Part shown: one piece after another, positions 7,778-16,488 of the stretch
Position numbering within the stretch: the first letter of the stretch is position 1
Layout of the letters: each line of letters begins with the position of its first letter
Assembly (NCBI RefSeq): GCF_001570945.1
Contig: NZ_BCSQ01000022.1
Span: forward strand, 1 to 51,203
Origin: Janibacter anophelis NBRC 107843
Lineage (GTDB): Bacteria > Actinomycetota > Actinomycetes > Actinomycetales > Dermatophilaceae
Direction of reading: 5' to 3'
DNA: 51,203 nucleotides
Program-made: the position numbers and the translations under genes
Notes under the pieces: generated by a model
Told to the model about the DNA's origin: nothing
What the model saw: only the letters and a program-made list of their open reading frames with translations
Database searches by the model: none

Positions 7778-7806
7778 TTACCTCCCCTTGTGATTGGTGG
7801 CATCAT
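7778..7806 (+). promoter_or_regulatory. Candidate promoter of the SWDWA peptide gene
   Basis: TTACCT (7778-7783) and CATCAT (7801-7806) are separated by 17 bases. The proposed GTG start is 7 nt after the -10, so transcription may begin at or next to the start codon; AGGA at 7807-7810 is the only ribosome-binding-site-like sequence. Hexamer matches are moderate. Confidence 0.4.
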
Positions 7807-7813
7807 AGGACCC

Positions 7814-8032
7814 GTGAAGAAGATCATCGCGATGCTCGCAGCCTCTGCCGCAGCCCTGTCGCTCTCCGGCCTCCTCGGCCTGCAGACCGTCGCAAGTTGG
7901 GACTGGGCCGGGACCACAGCGGACAGCTGGGACTGGGCCAACCTGACAGCCGACAGCTGGGACTGGGCCGGATCGTCCGACGACAGCTGGGACTGGGCGG
8001 CACCTGAAGCGTCCACGACACTCGCCGGCTGA
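7814..8032 (+). CDS. Secreted Trp-rich repeat peptide (four SWDWA repeats), unknown function
   Basis: 72 residues from GTG 7814. Residues 1-27 are a clear Sec signal: MKKIIAML, a hydrophobic Ala/Leu core, then LQTVA, giving likely cleavage after Ala27. The mature part would start exactly at the first of four 10-residue repeats (28-67) of pattern SWDWAxxxxD; the last repeat ends AS and is followed by TTLAG. The mature peptide is about 45 residues with eight Trp, eight acidic and no basic residues, and no Cys, so it is not a lanthipeptide-like precursor. It matches no family I know. The stop codon overlaps the proposed CTG start of the next gene, so it heads an operon with two membrane HD-domain proteins. 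A signalling or cell-surface peptide sensed by them is an inference. Confidence 0.7.
   Translation: MKKIIAMLAASAAALSLSGLLGLQTVASWDWAGTTADSWDWANLTADSWDWAGSSDDSWDWAAPEASTTLAG
7895..8014 (+). repeat. Four 30-bp coding repeats of the SWDWA peptide
   Basis: Units at 7895-7924, 7925-7954, 7955-7984 and 7985-8014. The first half of each unit (AGCTGGGACTGGGCC or near) is almost invariant, while the second half varies (GTTAD, NLTAD, GSSDD, APEAS). Confidence 0.95.
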
Positions 8033-9276
8033 CGACCACCAAGAGGACGACACCCTCGGGAGCGACCGAACGACGGTCGACCCGGGGTTATGTCTTTGCC
8101 GTCGGCGCCCTGGCGCTCCTGTCGCTCCTGGCCGCACTCCTCTGGTCAGGGCCGCCCCAACGCTGGGGTTGGGTGGCCGCGCTGCTCGCGGTGGCCCTGA
8201 TCGCTGCCCTCGGCCGACCCCAGGCCATCGGGCCTCTCCAGGTGTCGACATCTGGCATCGTGCAGATCGCGTCCATACCGCTGCTCGGGCCCGTGGGGGC
8301 CGCTCTCGTCGGGGCCCTGCCGGTGGTCGTCGATCGCAACGAGCCGCTCAAACGTCTGTACAACGCCAGCCAGCGCGTGATCTTCCTCCTCGCGGGCGCG
8401 ACGGTCTACGTGGCCGTCGGGGGACGCACGCTCACTGCGGGGGCCGATGACATCGGCCCCCTGACGCTCGCCGTGGCCATGGGGTGCGCATCCATGTCCG
8501 TGGCCCTGGTCAATGTCGTCCTGCTCTCAGGGGTGCTGCAGCGCAGCAACGCCGGCTCGCTGCGGGCTATCGGCACCGATCTGTTGCGCCAGATCGTCCC
8601 GTCGTACGTGAGCTACGCCGTCGCCGCCTATCTCCTGGTCATCCTCTGGGCCCCGGGTGGCCTCGATTGGGCTTCGATCCTCTTCTTCCTCCCGTCGATC
8701 CTGTCGATCCAGTGGGGCCTGCACCAGCACGCGGACCTGTGGGCCACCCGCCACGAGCTGCTCACCCCCTTCGTCCGCGCGCTCGACCTGCGCCACCCGG
8801 GCGCCGCCGACGAAGCCCGCCTCGCAGCCGGTGCCGCCACCTCCGTGGCGACCGGCATCGGCCTCTCGCCGGACGAGATCGACCGGGTGACGACCGCCGC
8901 CCGCCTGCGCGACGTCGGCATGCTCGCCCTCGACGGGGCGCCCGCCGCGATCGTGCGCCGCGACCACTCGACGGCGGCGCGCGAGGTCATCGGGGCGGTG
9001 ACCTTCCTCGAGTCGACCCTGGCCGTCATCGACGGTCACCACGAGCGGATCGACGGCGGCGGGCAGCCCGCCGGCCTGAGCGGGCCCCACATCCCGGTCG
9101 GGGCCAAGGTCGTGGCCGTCGCCGACACCTGGGCCCACCTCGTGGCCGAAGGGTGGTCCGCACCCGACGCGGTCGACCACTGCGAGTCGGTGGCCGGCCG
9201 GATGCTGGACGGCGAGTGCGTCGCCGCGCTGCGGCGCGCGCTGGAGCGCGAACAACTGCCCGGGGGAGCGTCATGA
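8029..9276 (+). CDS. Membrane protein with degenerate HD-GYP domain (HHE half kept, HD lost)
   Basis: 415 residues if it starts at CTG 8029, which overlaps the peptide stop as CTGA. There is no ATG, GTG or TTG in frame until GTG 8173, and that later start would remove the first membrane helix. About seven hydrophobic segments fill residues 18-235. A cytosolic HD-GYP-like domain follows. The metal-binding HD is replaced by Arg294-Asp295 (LRDVGMLAL). The second half survives as HHERIDGGGQPAGLSG (His337, His338), with GGQP in place of GYP, followed by IPVGAKVVAVADTWAHL. Active HD-GYP enzymes hydrolyse cyclic-di-GMP; this one lacks the first ligands and may sense or pair with the next protein. 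It overlaps that gene by 4 nt. Confidence 0.8.
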   Translation: MTTTKRTTPSGATERRSTRGYVFAVGALALLSLLAALLWSGPPQRWGWVAALLAVALIAALGRPQAIGPLQVSTSGIVQIASIPLLGPVGAALVGALPVVVDRNEPLKRLYNASQRVIFLLAGATVYVAVGGRTLTAGADDIGPLTLAVAMGCASMSVALVNVVLLSGVLQRSNAGSLRAIGTDLLRQIVPSYVSYAVAAYLLVILWAPGGLDWASILFFLPSILSIQWGLHQHADLWATRHELLTPFVRALDLRHPGAADEARLAAGAATSVATGIGLSPDEIDRVTTAARLRDVGMLALDGAPAAIVRRDHSTAAREVIGAVTFLESTLAVIDGHHERIDGGGQPAGLSGPHIPVGAKVVAVADTWAHLVAEGWSAPDAVDHCESVAGRMLDGECVAALRRALEREQLPGGAS

Positions 9277-10535
9277 TCGCCGGGCTGCGCGCCCGCCCGG
9301 GCCTCGTCCTCTTCGGCATCGCCGTGATCGTCGGCTCGATCGCCGCGGTCCAGGCCGAGGTGACGGGGGAGATGGTCACCCCCTTCGCCGTCGTGGCACT
9401 CGTCGCGATCGTCCTCGGCGAACAGGTGCCGCTGCGCATCTCCCGACGCAACATCGCGCCCCTCACCACGGCCCCCGCGCTCGGCATGATCCTCTCGCCG
9501 CTCGGCGACAGCAGTGGTCAGGTGCCGTCCGCGTGGACGGTGCTCGCCGTCGTCTGGCTGAGCATCCTCGTCGGCGGGCTGCTCGCCCGGCTGCGCGGCA
9601 TCTCGGTCGTCGAGGGTTCGCTCGGCTCACGGTTCATCGCGATGGCAGTGACCACGTACTTCGCCCGGGGCATCGTCGTCGAGGGGCAGACCCTCGTGGA
9701 CTGGGCCTTCGCCGCCGACGTCCACCCGGGCATCGGCGCGACGGGCCTCTTCATCGCGGCCCTCGGCGGTGGCCTCGTGGAGCGCGTCGTCGACAACCTC
9801 GTCCAGCTCGTCGGCGAGGGACGCCCCCTCGCCCACATCGTCGCGGCCGAAGCCGGCCCGATCGCCGGCATCTCTGCCGCGACCGTGGCCTCCGGGCCGC
9901 TCATCGCGCTCGCCAAACCGGTGCTCGAGTGGGCGGCGATCCCGCTGCTGCTCGTGCCGGTGCTCGTCGCCTACTTTTCCGTCCGGCGGCTCGTCACCAT
10001 CCGCCAGGCGCTCGACGAGTCGCTGCTCGCGCTCTCGCGCCTGCCCGAGGTCGTCGGGCTCACACGCACCGGCCACGTGCGCCGGGTCACCGCCCTCGCC
10101 TGCGAGATCGGGCAGGAGATGGGCCTCGACGCCCATGGTCTGCACGACGTCGAGCGCACCGCGCTGCTCCACGACCTCGGCCAGCTCGCCCTCGACGAGC
10201 CCCTGCGCGGCGGCGCGACGATCCACTCCAGCGGCCACGAGGACGCGCAGATGGCCAGAGCCGCGCACCTGCTGCTCGACGACACCCCGCAGCTGGCGGA
10301 CCTCGCGCCGCTCGTCGCGCACGTGGGCACACCCTTCCGCCGCAGCCGGGAGTTCGGCGAGCACATCCCGCTCGCCTCACGCATCGTGCGCGTGGCCAAC
10401 GCGTGGGACGACATCACCGAAGGTGCCCGCTCGCCCCGCGCCCGCACCATCGCCCTCGAGCGGCTGCACCTCGGGCTCGGATACGACTACGACCCGGAGG
10501 TCGTCTCCGCGCTCGAGCGGGCGCTGGAGTTGTAG
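9273..10535 (+). CDS. Membrane protein with HD domain (HD kept, GYP half lost)
   Basis: 420 residues from ATG 9273, overlapping the previous stop (ATGA). The first ~245 residues hold six to seven hydrophobic segments. A cytosolic HD phosphohydrolase-like domain follows, with His300-Asp301 in LLHDLGQLALDEP and a downstream GHEDAQMARAA His. Where HD-GYP proteins have HHERxDGxGYP, this protein has AHVGTPFRRS, so that half is lost, although IPLASRIVRVANAWDDI is kept. The defect is the mirror image of that in the previous protein, which suggests a composite active site or a heterodimeric receptor. The pair plus the secreted SWDWA peptide form one transcription unit. Substrate is unknown. Confidence 0.8.
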   Translation: MIAGLRARPGLVLFGIAVIVGSIAAVQAEVTGEMVTPFAVVALVAIVLGEQVPLRISRRNIAPLTTAPALGMILSPLGDSSGQVPSAWTVLAVVWLSILVGGLLARLRGISVVEGSLGSRFIAMAVTTYFARGIVVEGQTLVDWAFAADVHPGIGATGLFIAALGGGLVERVVDNLVQLVGEGRPLAHIVAAEAGPIAGISAATVASGPLIALAKPVLEWAAIPLLLVPVLVAYFSVRRLVTIRQALDESLLALSRLPEVVGLTRTGHVRRVTALACEIGQEMGLDAHGLHDVERTALLHDLGQLALDEPLRGGATIHSSGHEDAQMARAAHLLLDDTPQLADLAPLVAHVGTPFRRSREFGEHIPLASRIVRVANAWDDITEGARSPRARTIALERLHLGLGYDYDPEVVSALERALEL

Positions 10536-10540
10536 GTCGC

Positions 10541-10584
10541 GTCCCTTCGAGACGCTTGCTGCGCAAGCTCCTCAGGGAGCGCTA
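10541..10584. repeat. Variant palindromic repeat between convergent genes
   Basis: CCCTTCGAGACGCTTGCTGCGCAAGCTCCTCAGGGAGCG, with the inner palindrome GCTTGCTGCGCAAGC. It is related to, but distinct from, the main repeat. It lies in the 46-bp gap between the HD gene and the protease and could terminate both. Confidence 0.6.
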
Positions 10585-12477
10585 TCGCCAGATCGTCGTC
10601 ATCGCCGTGGTCCGCGACCCCGTCGTGTAGCCGGTGCGGCGGGCGGTGACCTTGGCGTGGATCTTGTTGCCCCTGTCGCTGCTCGTCAGCCGGTAGGTCT
10701 TGGCCGTGCGGCCGGAGAGGGCGACGCCGTTGCGGTACCACTGGTACGAGTAGCGCTCGGGCTTCGGCGTCCACGCGCCGACCATGACGGTGAGCGTGTG
10801 GCCGGTGGTGGCGGTGCCGTGCAGGTAGGGCCGCTTCGTCGCGTAGATCGGGATGCCGACGCTCGCGCTCGTGCGCGAGCGGGTCGTGTATCCGGTGCGG
10901 GTGACCTCGACCCGCACCGAGATCTGCCGGCCGGCGTCGGCGGTCGTCGGGGTGTAGGTGCGGCTCGTGGCGCCGGGGATGTTCACGCCGTTGCGCTTCC
11001 ACCGGTACGTGTAGCGCGACGGCGTCGGCGACCACGTGCCGGTGGAGGCGGTGAGGCGCTGGCCGACCCCCTTCGTCCCCGTGATCCGCGGAGCCTGCGT
11101 GAGGGTGAAGCTGCCCAGCCGCGACGTGTTGTCGATCCGCACGACCGCCTGGCCGCTGCTCGTGGACTCGGTCGTGAACTTCACCCGGCCGTCGTAGCTG
11201 GTGAGGGTGGCGCCGGGCGCCAGCGCCACCCGTCGGTCGAGGGTGCCGGTGGGGGTGGGGTCGAGCACGACGGACCCGGACCACGAGCTCGTGCGCAGCA
11301 CCCGCACCCCGGTGTCCTGGCCGGCCGGGTTGGAGGCGTCGCGCCCGGTGGGGGTGCGGTACTCGACCCAGTAGCGCGCGTTGGTGTTGACGTTGGTCAC
11401 GACCGCGGCCCGGGTGCCCTCGCCACCGGAGAGCGGGCTGAGCGTCACCCGCGTCGTGCCGTGGCCCACCTGCACCGCGGACGAAGGGGGCAGCAGCCCG
11501 TGCCGCAGCGCCTGCGGGGTCGAGAGCATGGGCAGGTCGTCCTCGGAGGAGGGGCCCATGATGTCGAGCGAGTCGCCGTACTCGGCCTCGTCGCACGAGG
11601 TCCACCAGTCGGCGGAGGTGTCGTACGCCGAGTCGGAGCGGCCCGAGCAGACGAGCGCGCTGGCGTGCTCGAGCGACATGTTGTGGCCGAGCTCGTGGGC
11701 GAGCACGGGGGCGGCGATGTCGGCGACGTGCAGGACGCCGGCGGAGTTGGGGTTCTCACCGATGAGGCCGAGCCCGTAGCCGCACTCGGGGCCGGAGTCG
11801 AAGGGCAGCTTGAGCACGAGCGAGGCGTTGTCCCGCCACTCCCAGCCGGTGCGCAGGAGCGCTTCGTTCCACAGGTCGAAGGGGTCGTCCGAGCACCAGT
11901 ACGCCGACGTGTAGCGCGGGGCGAACGTCGGCGCCCCGATGCGCAGCTCGCCGCGGGACTGGTCGCGCCAGTAGGAGTCGGTCGCCGCGACCTGCGCGGT
12001 CGCCTGGGCCGTCGAGACCGCCTCACGGGGGTAGCCCTGCGGCGTGACCTCGACATAGGTGATCCGCCGGGTCGCGGGCACGTAGGTGGCGCTGCTCGCC
12101 TGCTGCGCCTCGACGACGCGGGTCACCTGCAGCGGCGCGGTGCCGGGAGCGACGGCGTGGGCCGTGGTCGCCGCGGCGAGGTCGGTGCCCGGCCGCGCCT
12201 TCGCGACGACGGCGCTCGGGGCGCGCACGTCGAGCTCGACGGTGGAGCCCGCCGGGGTGTCCGCCAGACCGGCGCCGGTCACGGGGACGAAGCGGTCGCC
12301 GGTGACCACGGCGAAACGCGGGGTGTCCCCCCTTCGCTCGACGGAGGTGCGCACGAGCTCACCGGTGAGGCGGACGCTGGCGTCCGTGGCGGTCGGCTCG
12401 TCGGCTGTCGCGACGGCGGTGGAGCCGACGACGAGGCCGGCGGCGAGCAGGGTGGGGAGGAGGCGACGAGCGCGCAT
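10582..12477 (-). CDS. Secreted zinc metalloprotease of the metzincin type with two C-terminal repeat domains
   Basis: 631 residues from ATG 12477 (a GTG lies one codon upstream). A signal peptide (MRARRLLPTLLAAGLVVG to ATA) is followed by a propeptide-like region. The catalytic zinc motif HELGHNMSLEH (His261, Glu262, His265, His271) and a later SLDIMGP Met-turn identify a metzincin. From about residue 450 come two ~85-residue repeats. Each begins with a GTxxxGxxLT-like stretch, carries a GTWSPTPSRYTYRWKRNG-type core and ends near GYTTxSRT; they are beta-sandwich repeats common in secreted actinobacterial proteins and probably bind the cell surface. It is likely an exported protease of peptides or proteins; the substrate cannot be told. 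It is divergent from the malic enzyme gene. Confidence 0.88.
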   Translation of the reverse strand: MRARRLLPTLLAAGLVVGSTAVATADEPTATDASVRLTGELVRTSVERRGDTPRFAVVTGDRFVPVTGAGLADTPAGSTVELDVRAPSAVVAKARPGTDLAAATTAHAVAPGTAPLQVTRVVEAQQASSATYVPATRRITYVEVTPQGYPREAVSTAQATAQVAATDSYWRDQSRGELRIGAPTFAPRYTSAYWCSDDPFDLWNEALLRTGWEWRDNASLVLKLPFDSGPECGYGLGLIGENPNSAGVLHVADIAAPVLAHELGHNMSLEHASALVCSGRSDSAYDTSADWWTSCDEAEYGDSLDIMGPSSEDDLPMLSTPQALRHGLLPPSSAVQVGHGTTRVTLSPLSGGEGTRAAVVTNVNTNARYWVEYRTPTGRDASNPAGQDTGVRVLRTSSWSGSVVLDPTPTGTLDRRVALAPGATLTSYDGRVKFTTESTSSGQAVVRIDNTSRLGSFTLTQAPRITGTKGVGQRLTASTGTWSPTPSRYTYRWKRNGVNIPGATSRTYTPTTADAGRQISVRVEVTRTGYTTRSRTSASVGIPIYATKRPYLHGTATTGHTLTVMVGAWTPKPERYSYQWYRNGVALSGRTAKTYRLTSSDRGNKIHAKVTARRTGYTTGSRTTAMTTIWR

Positions 12478-12699
12478 CACGGGGTCTCCGGGGGAGGCGA
12501 GGCGGCGGCACCGGCCGCAGTGACCGTCGTGACGAAGGGAGGTGGGCCAGTGCCCGAGATGCGGCGTAGGTGCATGGTGTCACCTCGGCGGGCGTGTGGG
12601 AAGATGCGTACCGGCTCACCAGCCGCCCGTCGTGACCACACCCGGTCTCCATAGGGCTGCCCGCTCCTGATCCACGATTCTTCCCGAGGTCTGACTGCC

Positions 12700-13860
<1,161 letters not shown>

Positions 13861-13863
13861 CCC

Positions 13864-13950
13864 ACGCTGGTCGAGGTGCGAGACGGCTACGTTGGTCGAG
13901 GTGCGAGGCCGCCCGCGGCCGAGCCTCGAGACCTGTCGAGACCTCGAGAC
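13864..13950. repeat. Palindromic repeat cluster (one and a half copies)
   Basis: A half copy CGCTGGTCGAGGTGCGAG at 13866 is followed by a full copy GTTGGTCGAGGTGCGAG to GAGCCTCGAGACC with a CCGCCCGCGG centre, then CTCGAGACC repeated twice more. It ends 25 bp before the PqqD-like gene, whose ribosome-binding site CGAAGGGAGCAGG follows directly. Confidence 0.8.
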
Positions 13951-13974
13951 CCCGAGCCCAACGAAGGGAGCAGG

Positions 13975-14244
13975 ATGACCCGCTGGCGCATCGCCGACGG
14001 CATCGCGTGGGTCGCGGCCGAGCCGCGTCGGGTCGCCCTCATCGACACGCGTGACCCGCTCGCTCAGCCGATGCTCGTGCCGTCACCCTTCGCCGAGCTG
14101 TGGGAGGCCCTCGCCGACGGGCCGCGCTCGGAGAGTGACCTGCTCGAGGTCGCGACCGGCCTCGTGCAGGACGAAGGGGAGGCCCTGCGTGACGAGTTCA
14201 TCCGCAGCATCGGCGGGGTCGGGTTGATCGAGCGCGCCGCATGA
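13975..14244 (+). CDS. PqqD-like small protein (RiPP-recognition-element fold)
   Basis: 89 residues from ATG 13975 with AAGGGAG 8 nt upstream. The sequence MTRWRIADGIAWVAAEPR, then DPLAQPMLVPSPFAELW with a predicted wHTH-like region, resembles the PqqD family seen in HPr-rel-A and related clusters. These proteins bind leader peptides or act as chaperones; here no precursor peptide or radical SAM enzyme is adjacent. It overlaps the next gene by 4 nt (ATGA), a pairing of PqqD-like protein and nucleotidyltransferase known near surface-polysaccharide genes. The family call rests on short-sequence resemblance. Confidence 0.6.
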   Translation: MTRWRIADGIAWVAAEPRRVALIDTRDPLAQPMLVPSPFAELWEALADGPRSESDLLEVATGLVQDEGEALRDEFIRSIGGVGLIERAA

Positions 14245-15083
14245 GTGAGCCCCTGACCCTCGCCGAGGCCGTCCCGCTGGGGACGGCGCACCTGCAGCGG
14301 CTCCTCGCTGACGCCGGTGTCCGGTCGTTGGTCATCAAGGGGCCGGCCTTCGTCGAGCTGGGGGTGCGACAGCCGAAGCAGAGCAATGACATCGACCTGC
14401 TCGTGGCACGGCATGATCAGGAGGCCGCGGTCGATGCTCTGGCGTCTGGCGGGTGGACGAGCCAGTCCTCTTGGTACCCGCGAGCGCTGGACGACGTCAC
14501 GTTCTCACGGACCTTCAGTCACACCCATTTCCCTGTGACGGTTGACCTGCATCATCACTTCTCTGGCCTGCTGGAGGCGGGTGCGTTCGAGGTGCTGTGG
14601 AAGGGGCAGACGACAGTTCAATTGGCGAACTGCCCTGTGGTGGCTCCCGCTCGGGTTGATGCACTCCTCATCGAAGCCCTCAACGCACTCAAGTCCCATC
14701 AGCCCGCCATGTGGAGGCACACGGCCGAGCGCGTGGTCAGCAATGCTGCGCCGGTGGAGCTCGATGCCGTCGTTCGTGCCGCGATCGACCTGGGGGCGCG
14801 AGAGACCGCGGCGCCGTTGATCGAGGCCATGGGCGGTGCAGCTCCAGACGGGCCGAGTTCGCGCCAGTACGCCCGCTGGGTGCGGGAGTCCGGCCGAGAA
14901 CGTCCCCGCCTTCTCGTGAGGCACTTGATCCTCCGCGCGCCGTGGGCGCTGCCTCGCGTCGTCTGGGATCGATTGACCCCCAAGGGAGTCCGAGCGGCCA
15001 GTGGCATACGGTCGAACGCTGGAGGCGTGTCGACCTACGTACGGTTGTTGGTCCGGCGTATCTGGAGAGTGCTCGCGCGCTGA
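14241..15083 (+). CDS. Nucleotidyltransferase family protein (uncharacterised NTase fold)
   Basis: 280 residues. The N-terminal half has SLVIKGPAF, then SNDIDLLVARHD, whose DxD-type pair is the metal-binding signature of the uncharacterised nucleotidyltransferase family (PF14907-like). DLHHHFSG follows. The C-terminus is helical and Arg-rich. It is translationally coupled to the PqqD-like gene by a 4-nt overlap. Substrate and role are unknown; in other genomes such pairs sit in polysaccharide or modified-peptide loci. It ends 13 nt from the convergent cysN stop. Confidence 0.7.
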   Translation: MSEPLTLAEAVPLGTAHLQRLLADAGVRSLVIKGPAFVELGVRQPKQSNDIDLLVARHDQEAAVDALASGGWTSQSSWYPRALDDVTFSRTFSHTHFPVTVDLHHHFSGLLEAGAFEVLWKGQTTVQLANCPVVAPARVDALLIEALNALKSHQPAMWRHTAERVVSNAAPVELDAVVRAAIDLGARETAAPLIEAMGGAAPDGPSSRQYARWVRESGRERPRLLVRHLILRAPWALPRVVWDRLTPKGVRAASGIRSNAGGVSTYVRLLVRRIWRVLAR

Positions 15084-15096
15084 GCCGTCACCTTGG

Positions 15097-16488
15097 TCAG
15101 ATGGAGTACTCGACTCCGTGCGTCCCAGATATCAGCCCGGCACCCACCGTGGCGCCGGAGGCCGGGTCGATGAGGATGAAGGACCCGGTCGTGCGGTGGT
15201 CGGTGTAGGCGTCGACGACGAGCGGCTGCGCGAGACGGAGCGAGACGGTGCCCACCTCGTTGAGCGAGAGCTCGCTGGCCTCACCATCGCGCTCCAGGGT
15301 GTTGACGTCGAGCTTCGCGCCGATGGCGTCCACGATGACCTTGGTGGTGCGAGTCGTGTGCTTGAGCAGCAGCTTTTGCCGACCATGCAGCGTGCCGGTG
15401 GTCATCCAGCAGACGGTCGCGGTGACCTCCTTGGTCACCGTGGGGGAGTGCTCGACGTCCGCGATCACGTCACCGCGGGAGACGTCGATGTCGTCGGTGA
15501 GCCGCACGACCACGGACTGGCCGCTCACGGCGTGCTTGTGGGTCGTCTCCAGGGTGTCGATGCCGGCCACGGTGCTGCGCACACCGCTGGGGAGGACGAC
15601 GACCTCCTGACCGACGGTGAGGGAGCCGGACTCGACGCGGCCGGCGTAGCCGCGGTAGTCGCGGTGCTCGCCCTGCTGCGGCCGGATGACGTACTGGACG
15701 GGGAAGCGGTCACCCTTGGTCTCGAAGAGGTCGGCGTTCTGCGCGGACTCGAGGTGGTCCAGCAGGCTCCCGCCGTCGTACCACGGCATCGCGTCGCTGG
15801 TCTCGACGACGTTGTCACCGACGAGCGCGCTGATGGGGAAGGCGCTGATCTCGGGGACGTCGAGGCGCTCGGTGAAGGCGACAAACTCGTCCCGGATCGC
15901 GGTGAAGACGGTCTCGTCGTAGTCGACGAGGTCCATCTTGTTCACGACGAGGGTGATGTGTGGGACGCGCAGGAGTGAGAGCAGCACGGTGTGACGGCGC
16001 GACTGCTCGGTGATGCCGTGGCGGGCGTCGACGAGCACCAGACCCAGGTCGGCGGTCGAGGCGCCGGTGACCATGTTGCGCGTGTACTGCGCGTGGCCGG
16101 GGGTGTCGGCGAGGATGAACTTGCGCCGCGGGGTGGCGAAGTAGCGGTAGGCCACGTCGATGGTGATGCCCTGCTCGCGCTCGCTGCGCAGTCCATCGGT
16201 CAGCAACGCCAAGTCGGTGTGGTCGTGCCCCTTGGCCTTGCTCGTGGCCTCCACAGCCTCGAGCTGGTCCTCGAAGATCGCCTTGCTGTCGAGGAGCAGT
16301 CGGCCGATGAGAGTCGACTTCCCGTCGTCGACCGACCCCGCGGTCGCGACCCGCAGCAGTCCGAGGTCCAGGTCAGTCCCAGCGGTCGCTTGCTCGTGCT
16401 CGACAACACGTTCCCTGAGGTGCGAGGAGCTCTGCGACGAGCCTCGAAGGGACTGGTCGGACTCGGTGATCTCAACGTCGGTGCTCAT
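15097..16488 (-). CDS. cysN: Sulfate adenylyltransferase subunit 1, regulatory GTPase
   Basis: 463 residues. P-loop GSVDDGKSTLIGRLL, switch region DTPGHAQYTRNM and NKMDLVDYDE mark an EF-Tu-like GTPase; two beta-barrel domains follow. With CysD it couples GTP hydrolysis to formation of adenylyl-sulfate from ATP and sulfate in the cytosol. The start ATG overlaps the cysD stop by one base (TGATG). There is no C-terminal APS kinase domain, and no cysC or cysQ is nearby. Oddity: residues 12-27 (SLRGSSQSSSHLRE) are encoded by a palindromic repeat inserted ahead of the conserved domain. Confidence 0.94.
   Translation of the reverse strand: MSTDVEITESDQSLRGSSQSSSHLRERVVEHEQATAGTDLDLGLLRVATAGSVDDGKSTLIGRLLLDSKAIFEDQLEAVEATSKAKGHDHTDLALLTDGLRSEREQGITIDVAYRYFATPRRKFILADTPGHAQYTRNMVTGASTADLGLVLVDARHGITEQSRRHTVLLSLLRVPHITLVVNKMDLVDYDETVFTAIRDEFVAFTERLDVPEISAFPISALVGDNVVETSDAMPWYDGGSLLDHLESAQNADLFETKGDRFPVQYVIRPQQGEHRDYRGYAGRVESGSLTVGQEVVVLPSGVRSTVAGIDTLETTHKHAVSGQSVVVRLTDDIDVSRGDVIADVEHSPTVTKEVTATVCWMTTGTLHGRQKLLLKHTTRTTKVIVDAIGAKLDVNTLERDGEASELSLNEVGTVSLRLAQPLVVDAYTDHRTTGSFILIDPASGATVGAGLISGTHGVEYSI
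16409..16455. repeat. Palindromic repeat copy inside the cysN 5' end
   Basis: CGTTCCCTGAGGTGCGAGGAGC, then GACGAGCCTCGAAGGGAC, with arms TCCCT/AGGGA. It is in frame and translated as residues 12-27 of CysN, before the GTPase fold begins. Confidence 0.8.

Noticed and set aside
7895-8014. The four 30-bp units as a CRISPR array
   Set aside because: They are contiguous coding repeats without spacers.
7814-8032. SWDWA peptide as a lanthipeptide or other thioether RiPP precursor
   Set aside because: There is no Cys in the mature region, a Sec signal is present, and no modifying enzyme is adjacent.
9769-12654. A 961-codon open frame on the plus strand
   Set aside because: It is antisense to the metalloprotease and out of frame with the HD protein; its composition is the Arg/Gly/Ala pattern of shadow frames and it has no domain.
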